A DNA stretch of 64,000 nucleotides from Nannocystis sp. RBIL2 (GCF_026626745.1 NZ_JAPNJW010000001.1:1394001-1458000), one strand, 5' to 3'. Shown: positions 11,625 through 20,647, numbered from the stretch's first letter. The notes: generated by a model not told the origin, from the sequence alone. Numbers and translations are program-made.

Positions 11625-12694
11625 CTCGTTCCGCGCGCGTCCTGGGGGTCGGTGTCGCCTGTCCGCTCGGATTGACCGCGCGGGCGGCCTTCGCCGCGGT
11701 CGAGGCCGGGATTCGTCGATTCGTCGAGCTCGACGGCGTCTTCGATCTCGCAGGCGAACCCGCGCGCGGCTGTCGCCTGCAATCGCTGCCTGGCGAGGAT
11801 CCGTTCGAGCGCGCGCTCTGGTTCGCGCGGCGGGCGGCCACCCAGGCCTTGCGCCTCGTCGCTAGCGGCTCGACGGAGCCAGTGCCGGTGTTCGTCGCGG
11901 TGCCAGCCGTGGCACACGAGGCAGGCCGCTCCCGCCGGTTGAAAGAAGTCCTCGCAGAAGCCGTGTCCCCGGCCGCGGAGCTGCGCTGGACGCCGCGCAG
12001 CTTGATCGCTGACGGGCGAGCGAGCGGTGCGGTCGCGCTGACGGCGGCGCTGCACGAGCTGCACGACGGGGCGCCGCGGGTGCTCGTGGGCGGGCTCGAC
12101 TGTCTCGTCGCCGGCGACGCCTTGCGCGAGCTGTCTCGTCACAATCGACTGCTCGGGCGCCGCAACTGCGACGGGCGTCTGCCAGGCGAGGGCGCGGCGT
12201 TCTTGCTGCTCGGGCGCGCGAGCGAACGGACTGGCAGTCCTGAGCTCGGTGTCATCGAGGCGGTCGTCTGCGCCCAGGAGCCCGCCCCCTTCGCTGGCGG
12301 GCCGCCCAGCCGAGCAGCGGGGCTCACCGAAGTTCTCGCGGAGCTGCGCGAGCACTGGCCGCAGCGCGTGGACGAGGTGATCGCGGCGCAGAGCAACGAG
12401 CGGTTCTTCGCCACCGAGCTGTCGACGGCCTATCTGCGCAACGTGGAGCTCATGCCCGAGCCGATGCGCGTGCGGGCCCTCGCCGATGCCCTCGGCGACT
12501 GCGGCGCGGCGGCCTTCCCGCTCGGTCTCGCGTGGGCGCTCGACGACTTCGATCTCCGGGCCCGCTGGCGCGGCTCGCTCGCCAGCGCCGTGGTGCTCTC
12601 CTCGTCCGACGCCGGGACTGTCGGCGGCGCGCTCGTCACTGCCGCGACCGGCGAATCACGAGCCGTCCGCCGAAACGACGCGGGCATCTCGTGA
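11621..12694 (+). CDS. Beta-ketoacyl synthase-like protein of a type VI cargo module, probably inactive
   Basis: 357 aa; the GTG start overlaps the DUF2169 stop. The fold signature of thiolase-like synthases is recognisable: GVGVACPLGLTARAAFAAVEAG at the N-terminus, VGGLDCL (156-162) and LPGEGAAFLLLG (187-197). At the place of the nucleophile elbow the sequence reads ADGRASGAVAL (130-140) with no Cys, so acyl condensation is unlikely. Ketosynthase-like proteins of this kind recur next to DUF2169 and DUF4150 genes; a structural or cargo-binding role is plausible but unproven. It is the last gene of the module; the next gene is convergent. Confidence 0.72.
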   Translation: MTRSARVLGVGVACPLGLTARAAFAAVEAGIRRFVELDGVFDLAGEPARGCRLQSLPGEDPFERALWFARRAATQALRLVASGSTEPVPVFVAVPAVAHEAGRSRRLKEVLAEAVSPAAELRWTPRSLIADGRASGAVALTAALHELHDGAPRVLVGGLDCLVAGDALRELSRHNRLLGRRNCDGRLPGEGAAFLLLGRASERTGSPELGVIEAVVCAQEPAPFAGGPPSRAAGLTEVLAELREHWPQRVDEVIAAQSNERFFATELSTAYLRNVELMPEPMRVRALADALGDCGAAAFPLGLAWALDDFDLRARWRGSLASAVVLSSSDAGTVGGALVTAATGESRAVRRNDAGIS

Positions 12695-12806
12695 CACCGC
12701 GTCGACCTCGACGATCGCTGTCGTGCGAGAGGCGGCCACCGTGCCGACCACGCGGCATTAACCCGCCTCGAACCATCATTCGCTACGATCACCATCGTCT
12801 CGCGAA

Positions 12807-14324
12807 TCACTGCACCAAGATCATGAACTCGATGCGGCGGTTCTTCGCGCGGCCCGCCGCCGTGCGGTTCGTGTCGAGCGGCTCGTCCGGGCCGGCGCCA
12901 CGGGTCGTGAGTCGAGCTGCGTCGATTCCGTGTTCGACGAGGTAGCTGCGCACCGACTCCGCGCGGCGGCGTGACAGGTCGCGGTTGTGCGCCAGCCCGC
13001 CGGTGCTGTCGGTGTGGCCGGAGATCTCGATCTTCAGGCTCGTGTGCTCGCTGAGCACCCGGACCGCCCGGTCGAGCACCGGCCGCGAGCGCGGCTTGAT
13101 CGTGTCCTTGTCGAGGTCGAAGTAGATCCCGCGGATCACCCCGATCACGGGCCGCACCGGATCGAGGTCGTCGGGGCAGCCGTCGTCGTCCTCGAGGCCG
13201 TTGCGGGTCTCGGGCTCGTGGACGCACTGGTCGACGTCGTCGAGGATCCCGTCGCCGTCGCTGTCGGGGATCGGGCACCCGCGCGGGGCGACGCCGGGGA
13301 CGTCGGGGCAATCGTCCTGGCTGTCCCAAAAGCCATCTCCGTCGCGGTCGCGCTCGGGGCACCCGTCCGGCGCGATCCCGGGGATGTCGGGGCACACGTC
13401 GCAGCTGTCCAAAAAGCCATCTCCGTCGCGGTCGCGCTCGGGGCACCCGTCCGGCGCGATCCCGGGCTCGAACGGGCAAGCGTCGACGCGGTCGAGGAAG
13501 CCGTCGCCGTCGCTGTCCTTCTCCGGCCGCCCCGCCGGCGACTTGCGCCCGAGCAGCGCCGACACCCCGAGCTGGATCTCCGGATAGCTGACCGCGCCCG
13601 CGTCCACCCGCCGCCGCGCCGCCACCACGTCGCGCACGTCGAGCCGCAGCAGCGCGCGGTGCGACAGGAACACCTTCACCCCGCCGCCGAAGTGGACCGA
13701 CTGGTCGATGTCATGCCCGAGCGCCCCGGTGGTGCCGAGGCCGCCGCCGCCGACCAGCGCGAACGGGGCGACGCGCCAGAACGGCAGCTGTGCGATCAGG
13801 TTGCCGCGGAAGTTGAAGAGGATCGCGCGATCGCGCGGCTCGCCGTCGATCACGATCCGCGTCGGCATCACGGCCGCCTCGACCTCGCCGCCGAGGAACG
13901 CCAGCGGGTAGAAGCCGACGCGCCCGCCGAACTGCGGCGCCGCGGCCCGGTAAGGCTGGAAGAACACGCTGTCGGGGTCGCCGTCCTGCAGCGACGCCAG
14001 CTGGCGGTGCGGGTCGAACAGCTCGTGCGCGCTGCCTCCGGTGAAGAACACGCCCGCGAAGGCGCCGAGCTCGAAGGTGTTGCGCTCGGGCCGGCAGCGG
14101 CGGATCCACGGCACCTCGCGCGCGTCCTGACAGCGCGCCCTGGGAGCCTCGGCCGGAGCTGCGGACGGCGGCGCGGAGGTCTCCACCGTCGCTGCCGGCG
14201 CCGGCCCTTCGGGTTCGACCTGTCCCGAAGGACTGGTACGGGCGAGGGCGCTCGCGGGCAGCGCGACGAGCAGCGCAGCGGCGAACAGACCGGGGGAGCG
14301 GCGCGAGACGAGGGCATGGGTCAT
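12807..14324 (-). CDS. OmpA-family outer membrane protein with thrombospondin type 3 repeats
   Basis: 505 aa. A signal peptide (LFAAALLVALPASALA) precedes a Pro/Glu-rich segment and a beta-rich domain of roughly 200 residues with GGGG and strand motifs, likely a membrane barrel. Then come Asp-rich calcium-binding TSP3 repeats of 28 residues (DSDGDGFLDRVDACP, DRDGDGFLDSCDVCP, DRDGDGFWDSQDDCP, DSDGDGILDDVDQC). The C-terminal domain is OmpA-like (EISGHTDSTGG, NRDLSRRRAESVRSYL) and should bind peptidoglycan. It would tether the outer membrane to the wall. A dyad repeat at 14218-14237 is read in the linker after the signal peptide (RTSPSGQVEP). Confidence 0.9.
   Translation of the reverse strand: MTHALVSRRSPGLFAAALLVALPASALARTSPSGQVEPEGPAPAATVETSAPPSAAPAEAPRARCQDAREVPWIRRCRPERNTFELGAFAGVFFTGGSAHELFDPHRQLASLQDGDPDSVFFQPYRAAAPQFGGRVGFYPLAFLGGEVEAAVMPTRIVIDGEPRDRAILFNFRGNLIAQLPFWRVAPFALVGGGGLGTTGALGHDIDQSVHFGGGVKVFLSHRALLRLDVRDVVAARRRVDAGAVSYPEIQLGVSALLGRKSPAGRPEKDSDGDGFLDRVDACPFEPGIAPDGCPERDRDGDGFLDSCDVCPDIPGIAPDGCPERDRDGDGFWDSQDDCPDVPGVAPRGCPIPDSDGDGILDDVDQCVHEPETRNGLEDDDGCPDDLDPVRPVIGVIRGIYFDLDKDTIKPRSRPVLDRAVRVLSEHTSLKIEISGHTDSTGGLAHNRDLSRRRAESVRSYLVEHGIDAARLTTRGAGPDEPLDTNRTAAGRAKNRRIEFMILVQ
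13328..13466. repeat. Direct repeat within the TSP3 region (84-bp period)
   Basis: A 55-bp block at 13328-13382 recurs unchanged at 13412-13466, exactly 84 bp (28 codons) on. It encodes two near-identical calcium-binding repeats, suggesting recent internal duplication. Confidence 0.85.
14218..14237. repeat. Dyad repeat in the OmpA-family signal-proximal linker
   Basis: ACCTGTCC, loop CGAA, GGACTGGT. Seven of eight arm positions pair, with a G-T mismatch; the loop is of the stable cCGAAg type in RNA of either strand. Confidence 0.65.
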
Positions 14325-14540
14325 GGCGGCCGCTGAAGTACCGACCTCCGCCGAGCCGATCGGTCGCCTCGCAAATAAATGTTCGCGGCGTGAAGTCGCG
14401 CCCCGCCGCAGGCCGACCTACACGGTGGTCCGCCGACTCTCACTGCCCATCCTGGGATCGAGCATCAAGGCCGAGCCCGGTCACTCCGGCGCCGCTGTCC
14501 CCGCGGAACCTCCTCGCCGCTCGCGTGTCCCCCCGCGTGA

Positions 14541-15473
14541 ATGCGAGTCCTCCCGCTCCTCGCCCTCGGCCTCTGCGCCTGCGTGACGCGTCCTCCGTCC
14601 AGCCAGCCGCCGACGCTCGCAGCATCGCCCGCCCCTGTTTGCGACTCCTCCTCGCCTACGCAGGCTCCGACGCCCCAGCCCCCGCAGCTCTCGCTGCCCG
14701 ATAGCGAGCCGGCCTGGGCGCTCACGCGGGGTGACGTGCTCCTCCAGCTCGAGCACGAACCGACCTTCGGCATCGTCTTCGCCGGCGACCCGACCCAGCC
14801 GTTTGGCCGCGTGCCCGCCTTCACCCTCTACCGCGACGGCACCGTCCTCTTCACCCGGGACTCGGAGCAGCGCCGCGGCCTCTTCCGCTACAGCGTGTTC
14901 GAGTGGGCCGCCAAGGACCACATCGAGCACGTGCGAGCTCTCGGCGTCGCGCGCATGCGCAGCTACCTCGACGAGTGCAATCCTTCGCCGCAGCGACGGG
15001 TCTGCGCCGCCGATGCGAGCGTCACGATCCTGCGCGCCCGCCTGCCCGACGGCGCCTTGCACGAGGTGCGCAACTACAACGGCTTCGCCGCCAGGCTCGC
15101 CGCGCAGCTCCACGCCATCTACGACCGGATCGCCCGGCTCGCCGCGCCGCGGACCGGCGTCGACCTCTACCTCCCGCACGCCGCGACCCTGTTCGTGCGC
15201 CGCGTCGCCACGCGGTCCGACCTCGATGACGCCGAGCTCGCCCGCGCCCGCCCCTGGCCGCTCGACGCCGACTGGCTGACCCGCGCCGCGGCCTCCGGCC
15301 CGCAGGTGATCGAGGTCCCGCAGATCCGGGCCATCATCGCCGCCACCGGCACCAACGCCCCGCAGAACCAGCTGTTCGTCCTCGGCGAGGAGTTCGTCCA
15401 CGCCAGCATGGTGCCCTGGCTCCCCGGCCACGATCACCGCGCCGCGCTCGAGCGCTCCGACGCGCCTCGCTGA
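14541..15473 (+). CDS. Lipoprotein of unknown function
   Basis: 310 aa. A short signal peptide ends in LGLCAC, so the mature protein begins with a lipidated Cys near residue 12-14, followed by a Ser/Pro-rich linker. The globular part starts WALTRGDVLLQLEHEPTFGI and contains PAFTLYRDGTVLFTRD and a C-terminal HASMVPWLPGHDHR. The Phe/Tyr and Gly/Asp turn pattern suggests a beta-rich domain. No family was recognised. No Shine-Dalgarno is evident, but the start gives the only sensible signal peptide. Divergent from the OmpA-family gene with 216 bp between, which should hold both promoters. Confidence 0.7.
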   Translation: MRVLPLLALGLCACVTRPPSSQPPTLAASPAPVCDSSSPTQAPTPQPPQLSLPDSEPAWALTRGDVLLQLEHEPTFGIVFAGDPTQPFGRVPAFTLYRDGTVLFTRDSEQRRGLFRYSVFEWAAKDHIEHVRALGVARMRSYLDECNPSPQRRVCAADASVTILRARLPDGALHEVRNYNGFAARLAAQLHAIYDRIARLAAPRTGVDLYLPHAATLFVRRVATRSDLDDAELARARPWPLDADWLTRAAASGPQVIEVPQIRAIIAATGTNAPQNQLFVLGEEFVHASMVPWLPGHDHRAALERSDAPR

Positions 15474-15531
15474 TCGCCGCGCAACCTCGCGCGAACTCTC
15501 CCTTGTCAGCGACACCGCCGGAGCAGGCGCG

Positions 15532-17040
15532 GTGTACCCTCGTCGCGTGTCGCCGCCGCTCGCTCCTGCCGTCGCGCGCCTGTTCACCACGCTCGCCGAG
15601 CTCGCCGACGCCCCCGTCCCCGACGACCTCGGCGCGGCGCTGCGGCGCCTGCCGTACGTCGGCGCCCTGCCCTCGCCGTGGGACACCTGGACGCTCATCG
15701 GCCTGGCCCGGCATCAAGCTCGCCAGGACTGGGTGCTGAGGGTCGTGCGCGAGCGCCTGCGCGGCGACTCATCCGCCGTCGACGACTACGAGGGCGAGGT
15801 GCCCGGGCTTTCGGGCTGGCGTTACCTGTTCCACGGCCGCGGCTGCTGCCTCACCTGCGAGGCCACGGGCGAGGCGATCGACGTCGACTTCGTCGACGAC
15901 ACCGCCGAGCACTTCGACTCTTACTTCTACGTCGGCCACCTCGGCTCGCTGCGCGAGCCGGATGTCCCCGAGGCCAGGTTGCACGCGCTCTGCCCCGAGC
16001 TCGAGCTCGTGGTCCTGGCGATCGAGGACATGCAGGACGCCGGCGCCCTGGTCCGCGGCGGGCACCGCGTCTACTTCCGCCTCTCGTCGGCGCTGCGCGG
16101 CAGCATCGGCGCCATCGATCGCGTGTGCCGGGCGCTCGCCGATCCTGCGCGCCGGTGCTGGATCGCCGCCTGTCTCGGCGACTGGCCGTGGGCCCGCGAG
16201 CTGGCGACCGACCCCACGCTGCACGCCGAGCTCGACGCGCGCGCCGCACAGTGCCTGGCGCTCCGACGCGAACGCCTCGATCACGGCCTCGCCGAGCGCG
16301 CGCACCACACCTCGCTCCTGGCCCTGCGGGGGCTCGCAGCGCTGGCAGTGGACGACCTCGACGCGCTGCTGCTGGCCGCTCTGGCGAGCCCCCCGAGCGG
16401 GCTGGTCTCGCTCGCGCTCGAGCTCATCGAGCCGCGCTGGCGCCCCGATCTCCACGCCGACGCAGTGCTCGACCGTCTGCAGCGCGTCGACCCGCGCGGC
16501 GAGATCCCCCAGCCGCACATCTTCGCCACCTGCGCCGCGCTCCTGCTCGAACACCAGTGCCAAGTCGATGCAGTGCTCGCCCGCCTCGATGACCTCGACG
16601 ATCGCGCCGACGCCCGTCTTCTGACGCTGGCCCTGGCCTTCCGCGCCCCCGCGGCCCTCGGTCTGCTCCGTCGCGCCCTGCGCTCGCGCGTGCCCATGCA
16701 CCGCGGCGAGGCGGCGGCCCTGCTGGCCGCGATCGATGCGCCGTGGACCTGCCGCGAGCTGCGGACCGTGCTGGCCGAGTCCGACGATCTCGAGACCACC
16801 GGCGAGTGCCGCGCGGCCCTCCGCTGCAGCCGCGATCCCGCCGCCCGCGCCGCCCTCGACGCGTGGGAGCGGCTCCACCCGTACACGCCGGCGACGGAGC
16901 CGCCGTTCACCTACCTCGACATCCAGACCGCCCAGGCCGACGAGACCTGGCCTACCGGATCGAAGATCAAGCCGACCTGCTCGCACGCTACCGCGATCGC
17001 CTGGCCGACCCGGACCGCGAACAAATGTCATGATTCCTAA
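15532..17040 (+). CDS. Hypothetical helical-repeat protein with apparent 3'-end frameshift
   Basis: About 500 aa. It starts at GTG 15532 with GGAG ten bases upstream; GTG 15547 is an alternative. Middle and C-terminal parts are Leu/Ala-rich helix pairs (LLALRGLAALAVDDLDALL, ALELIEPRW) like HEAT-type repeats. The last 35 codons look non-coding in this frame, whereas the frame one base back continues naturally (DLAYRIEDQADLLARYRDR, ending at TGA 17031-17033). One base therefore seems missing near 16943, by mutation or sequencing error. No enzyme motif was seen. It is convergent with the WD40 kinase and separated from it by a dyad run. Confidence 0.6.
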   Translation: MYPRRVSPPLAPAVARLFTTLAELADAPVPDDLGAALRRLPYVGALPSPWDTWTLIGLARHQARQDWVLRVVRERLRGDSSAVDDYEGEVPGLSGWRYLFHGRGCCLTCEATGEAIDVDFVDDTAEHFDSYFYVGHLGSLREPDVPEARLHALCPELELVVLAIEDMQDAGALVRGGHRVYFRLSSALRGSIGAIDRVCRALADPARRCWIAACLGDWPWARELATDPTLHAELDARAAQCLALRRERLDHGLAERAHHTSLLALRGLAALAVDDLDALLLAALASPPSGLVSLALELIEPRWRPDLHADAVLDRLQRVDPRGEIPQPHIFATCAALLLEHQCQVDAVLARLDDLDDRADARLLTLALAFRAPAALGLLRRALRSRVPMHRGEAAALLAAIDAPWTCRELRTVLAESDDLETTGECRAALRCSRDPAARAALDAWERLHPYTPATEPPFTYLDIQTAQADETWPTGSKIKPTCSHATAIAWPTRTANKCHDS

Positions 17041-17142
17041 TGAATCAAAGGACTGCGAGCCGGTGTTCGTGATGGCTCCAAGGACTTGTCTCTTGCGCCA
17101 TATTCAATTGAACAGACTCGGCCCTGCGCGCCTTACTTACGT

Positions 17143-17176
17143 ACATGTTCTATGGGACATGTCATGACGAACATGT
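17143..17176. repeat. 14-bp-period dyad run between convergent genes
   Basis: Hexamers ACATGT start at 17143, 17157 and 17171, exactly 14 bp apart. The first pair forms ACATGTTC, loop TATG, GGACATGT. The kinase on the minus strand ends inside the run: its last codons (RTCSS and the stop) are made of repeat sequence. A degenerate unit may precede it at 17084-17103. Confidence 0.75.
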
Positions 17177-20100
17177 CCGCGCGTACGCCCGTTCGCCGAA
17201 GTGATGGCTCCACTCCGCCGGCGTCAGGTCACGGCCGGCGCGGGCGCAGGCCTCGGCGAGGCGGCCGTCGAGCGTCGCCGGGAACACACGGGCCAGGCCG
17301 TCGGCGCCCGCGGTCACGACCAGCCGGCCGTCGGGCGAGAAGGCTCCCGTCCACAGCGTGTGATCGGGCTCGCCGGGGCCGGCCGCGGGCGTGTGCGGCA
17401 GCCGCAGCGACGTGAAGCCTGCCCCGTTGCGCGACCACAGGCGGGCGGTGCCGTCGGCCGAGGCGGTGAGGATCGCGGCGCCGTCGGGGCTGTACGCAAC
17501 GACCCATACCGCGTCGGTGTGCCCGCGCAGCGACACGGGCTCGCCGCCGTCGAGCGGCCACTCGCACGCCGTCCCGTCGGTCGACGCGGTCAGGGCCGCC
17601 CGGCCGTCGGGGCGCAGCTGGATCTGCCCGATCGAGCCCGCGTGGCCGCGCAGCTCGATCGGCGCCGCCTCGGGGTGCGTCAGCGACCACACCCGCGCCA
17701 CCGCGTCGTCGCCGGCGCTGGCCAGGCGGCCGCCGTCGCCGCTGATCGCCAGGGCGCGGACCGGTCCGGCGTGGCCCTGCAGGCTGGCCTTGCGGACAGA
17801 CGAGCCCGGCAGCGGCGTCACCCGCACCGGCCCGTCGTCGCCGGCGCTGGCGATGGCTGTCCCATCGGACATGAACTGAAGGACACGCACCGCCCCCGCG
17901 TGGGCCGCCACCTCCTCGAGGCCGGGCGGGCCGACCGCGGGGAAGCGGACCAGGTGGACGCGGCCGTCCTCGCCGGCCACGGCCGCGACGTCGCCGGCGG
18001 GGCTCCAGCGGGCGTCGAGGAACGCCGCCCCGCGGGGCGCGGCGAAGCTGGCCGCAGGGACAGGTTCGGTCCCCGCCAGCGACCACAGGCGCAGCCGGCC
18101 GTCGCTACCCACCGTCAGCAGACGCGCGCCGTCGGGGCTCGGCGCCAGCGCGACCGAGCCGCCCTCGCGGTGGCCGCCGAGGCGCGCCGAGGCTCGACCG
18201 TCGCGCGGCCACACCCGCGCCGATCCGTCGAGGCCCGCCGTCACGACCGTGCGCGCGTCGGCGAGGAACGCCGCCTGTTCGATCCCCGCCGCGTGCCCGC
18301 GCAGCAGCCACGGGTCGTCGGCGATCGGCCAGCGGCGCGCGCTGCCGTCGACCGACGCCGACAGCACGCGGGCGCCGTCGTGCGAGAAGCCGGCCGCCAC
18401 CACGCTGCCGGCGTGGCCGCGCAGGCGCAGCGGGGGGCCGCGGACGTCGAGCTGCCACAGCCACAGCTCGCCGCCTGCGGGTGTCCCGAGGAGCAGGTTG
18501 CGATCGGGCCCGATCTGGACCCCGAGCAGCGCCTCCTCGTGGCCCTGCAGCTCGATCCGCTCGCTGCTGCCGTCGCGCTCCCACACCCGCGCGCTGCCGT
18601 CGCGCGACACCGTCACCACCTGCTGCCCGCCGGCCAAAAACGCCGCGCCGTAGACCTCGTCGGTGTGCCCGGACAGCCGCTGCGCCGCGCCGCCGTCGAC
18701 CGGCACGATCGCCGCGGTATGGTCCGCGCGGGCGACCACGATCTCCGCCCCGTCGGTCCGCCACTCGGCCGCCAGCAGCCCCGTCGCTCCGCGGGCGGCC
18801 GGCGCCGGCAGCTTGAGCGCGCGCGCCGGGCCGCCGGCCTCGGGCCACAGCCGCAGCGCCCCGTCGCCCGCGAGCGTCAGCAGGGTCGCCCCGTCGGGGC
18901 TCCACAGCGCGCGGCGCAGCTCGGCCGTCGGCTCGCCGATCGCCTGCGGCGGCTGCTGCGGGCGCAGCACGTGCACGCTCGCCCCGTCGCGCAGCACCAG
19001 CGCCCCGCGGGCGCTCCACGCCAGGTCGCGCGGGTCGGCCGGCGACATGTCCCAACAGACAGGTTCATCCAGCTCCCCGGCCGGCGCCAGCGCGTGGACG
19101 CACGGCGCACCGCCGGCGCGCGCGATCGCCAGCGCCGCCCCGTCCGGCGCGAACGCCAGGCCGCGGACGCTGCCTGTCCCGAGGGCCAGGTCGACCGGGG
19201 CCCGCGGCGCCGCCGTCGACCACAGCGCCACCGCCCCCTCGCGCTCGCCGGTGGCCAGCCAGCGCCCGTCGCCGCTCTCGGCCAACGCGTCGACCACCGC
19301 TGCGCCCGGCCGCGCGAACAGCTCGCTGCGCGGCCCGTCGAGCGCGTCGAGCAGCGCCTGCTCGACCTCGAGCGGCGGTGGCTCGCCGCGCTCGCGCGCC
19401 GTCGACACCGCCGCCACCGCCAGCAACAGCCGCAGGGCCGGGTCGGCGTGCTGTCCGGCGGCCGCGGCCAGGCGGCGCGCCTCCTCGGCGGCCTGGGTGC
19501 GCTCGAGGTCGGCGGCGGTCGCGGCCGTGCGCGCCCGCTGCTCCTCGACGTCGTGCGCATGGCGCTGCTCGAGCCGCTGCCACGCCCACGCTCCGCCGCC
19601 GGCCAGCGCGGCCAGCAGCGCCAGCGCCAGCGCCAGCTGCCGGCGCACGCGGGTCGGGTCGCGGCCCAGCGCGGTCAGCAGCGCGTCCATGCTCGGCCAG
19701 CGCGCGGCCGGGTCGGCCTGCAGCCCGCGGTCGACCACCCGCTGCAGCCAGGCCGGCACCTCGCGCGGGCCGCGGGCTATCGCCCCGGCCACGATCGCCG
19801 CGTGCACGTCCTCGCGGCGCTCGCCGGCGAACGGCCGCGCCCCGTGCAGCGCCTCGTGCAGCGCCACGCAGAAGCAGAACACGTCGCTGCGCGCGTCGGC
19901 CTCGCCGCCCGCGTGCTGCTCCGGGGCCATGTACGCCGGCGTGCCGACCACCGCGCCCGGGGCCGTCAGCTCGGCCGCCTCGACGCGCAGACCTGCCCGC
20001 GGAGTCATGCCCATTCGGACCTGTTCTTTCGGACCTTCCCCTTCGGACCTGTTCTCTGCGCCATCCGGCGGCCGGGCCCGGGCCAGCCCGAAGTCGACCA

Positions 20101-20647
20101 CGCGCGGGCGCCCGTCGTCGCCGACCAGCACGTTCTCGGGCTTGAAGTCGCGGTGGACCAGGCCGACCGCGTGGGCCGCCGCCAGGCCGCGCCCGGCCTG
20201 CACGTACATCGCCAGCGTCTCGCGCCAGCTCCGCGGCGCGCGCTGCTGCCAGGCCCGCAGCGTCTCGCCCTGGACGAACTCCATGGCGATGTAGACGTGC
20301 CCGCGGGCCTCGCCGACCTCGTAGACCTGGACCACGTTGGGGTGCGACAGCCGGGCCAGCGCCTGCGCCTCGCGCTTGCTGCGGGCCGCGGCCGCCGGGT
20401 CGTGGGAGCCGGGGTGGACCAGCTTGAGGGCGATCCGGCGGTCGAGCTGCTCGTCGTAGGCGGCGAACACCACGCCCATGCCGCCGGCGCCGACGCGGCG
20501 CAGCACCGCGAACCGACCGACCCGCTCCGACTCGCTCGGCGGGCCGAACAACCTGGCCTTCAGGTCAGCCCGCGCCAGCGCGTGCGCCAGCCGCTCCGGG
20601 TCGATCCGGAGCGGCGTGTTGCGGACGCTCCGCGGGTCGTCGGACAT
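17162..20647 (-). CDS. Eukaryote-like Ser/Thr protein kinase with WD40 propellers
   Basis: 1161 aa. The kinase domain starts near residue 46 with VGAGGMGVV, K75 in IALKLV, HRDFKPEN at 165, DFG at 185 and GTPAYMAPEQ at 235. Between DFG and the APE motif lies an insertion (about residues 197-220) encoded by an array of dyad repeats. A membrane segment (about 337-355) and a coiled stretch lead to roughly 14 WD40 repeats (DGSARVW, DGTARLW) filling the rest. The start ATG at 20647 fits family starts; an upstream frame is Arg-rich. An ECF sigma gene lies upstream on the same strand, so the pair may signal together. Dyads at 17855-17874, 19045-19064 and 19172-19191 also lie in frame. Confidence 0.93.
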   Translation of the reverse strand: MSDDPRSVRNTPLRIDPERLAHALARADLKARLFGPPSESERVGRFAVLRRVGAGGMGVVFAAYDEQLDRRIALKLVHPGSHDPAAAARSKREAQALARLSHPNVVQVYEVGEARGHVYIAMEFVQGETLRAWQQRAPRSWRETLAMYVQAGRGLAAAHAVGLVHRDFKPENVLVGDDGRPRVVDFGLARARPPDGAENRSEGEGPKEQVRMGMTPRAGLRVEAAELTAPGAVVGTPAYMAPEQHAGGEADARSDVFCFCVALHEALHGARPFAGERREDVHAAIVAGAIARGPREVPAWLQRVVDRGLQADPAARWPSMDALLTALGRDPTRVRRQLALALALLAALAGGGAWAWQRLEQRHAHDVEEQRARTAATAADLERTQAAEEARRLAAAAGQHADPALRLLLAVAAVSTARERGEPPPLEVEQALLDALDGPRSELFARPGAAVVDALAESGDGRWLATGEREGAVALWSTAAPRAPVDLALGTGSVRGLAFAPDGAALAIARAGGAPCVHALAPAGELDEPVCWDMSPADPRDLAWSARGALVLRDGASVHVLRPQQPPQAIGEPTAELRRALWSPDGATLLTLAGDGALRLWPEAGGPARALKLPAPAARGATGLLAAEWRTDGAEIVVARADHTAAIVPVDGGAAQRLSGHTDEVYGAAFLAGGQQVVTVSRDGSARVWERDGSSERIELQGHEEALLGVQIGPDRNLLLGTPAGGELWLWQLDVRGPPLRLRGHAGSVVAAGFSHDGARVLSASVDGSARRWPIADDPWLLRGHAAGIEQAAFLADARTVVTAGLDGSARVWPRDGRASARLGGHREGGSVALAPSPDGARLLTVGSDGRLRLWSLAGTEPVPAASFAAPRGAAFLDARWSPAGDVAAVAGEDGRVHLVRFPAVGPPGLEEVAAHAGAVRVLQFMSDGTAIASAGDDGPVRVTPLPGSSVRKASLQGHAGPVRALAISGDGGRLASAGDDAVARVWSLTHPEAAPIELRGHAGSIGQIQLRPDGRAALTASTDGTACEWPLDGGEPVSLRGHTDAVWVVAYSPDGAAILTASADGTARLWSRNGAGFTSLRLPHTPAAGPGEPDHTLWTGAFSPDGRLVVTAGADGLARVFPATLDGRLAEACARAGRDLTPAEWSHHFGERAYARTCSS
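19045..19191. repeat. Two dyad repeats inside the WD40 kinase gene
   Basis: At 19045-19064: ACATGTCC, loop CAAC, AGACAGGT, read as PVCWDMS. At 19172-19191: GCCTGTCC, loop CGAG, GGCCAGGT. Both fall in the WD40 part, where blade loops vary. Confidence 0.6.
19991..20066. repeat. Five-unit 14-bp dyad array inserted in a kinase activation loop
   Basis: Hexamer starts fall at 19991, 20005, 20019, 20033, 20047 and 20061, each 14 bp apart (ACCTGC, TCATGC, ACCTGT, ACCTTC, ACCTGT, CCATCC), with CNTTCGG-type spacers. On the minus strand it encodes the stretch between the DFG and APE motifs. This is a clear case of the repeat growing inside a gene without breaking the frame. Confidence 0.75.

Noticed and set aside
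13328..13466. Selfish repeat in the OmpA-family gene
   Set aside because: The 84-bp period equals 28 codons of the TSP3 calcium repeat, so it is a protein-level duplication; weak dyad-like words inside it are probably coincidental.
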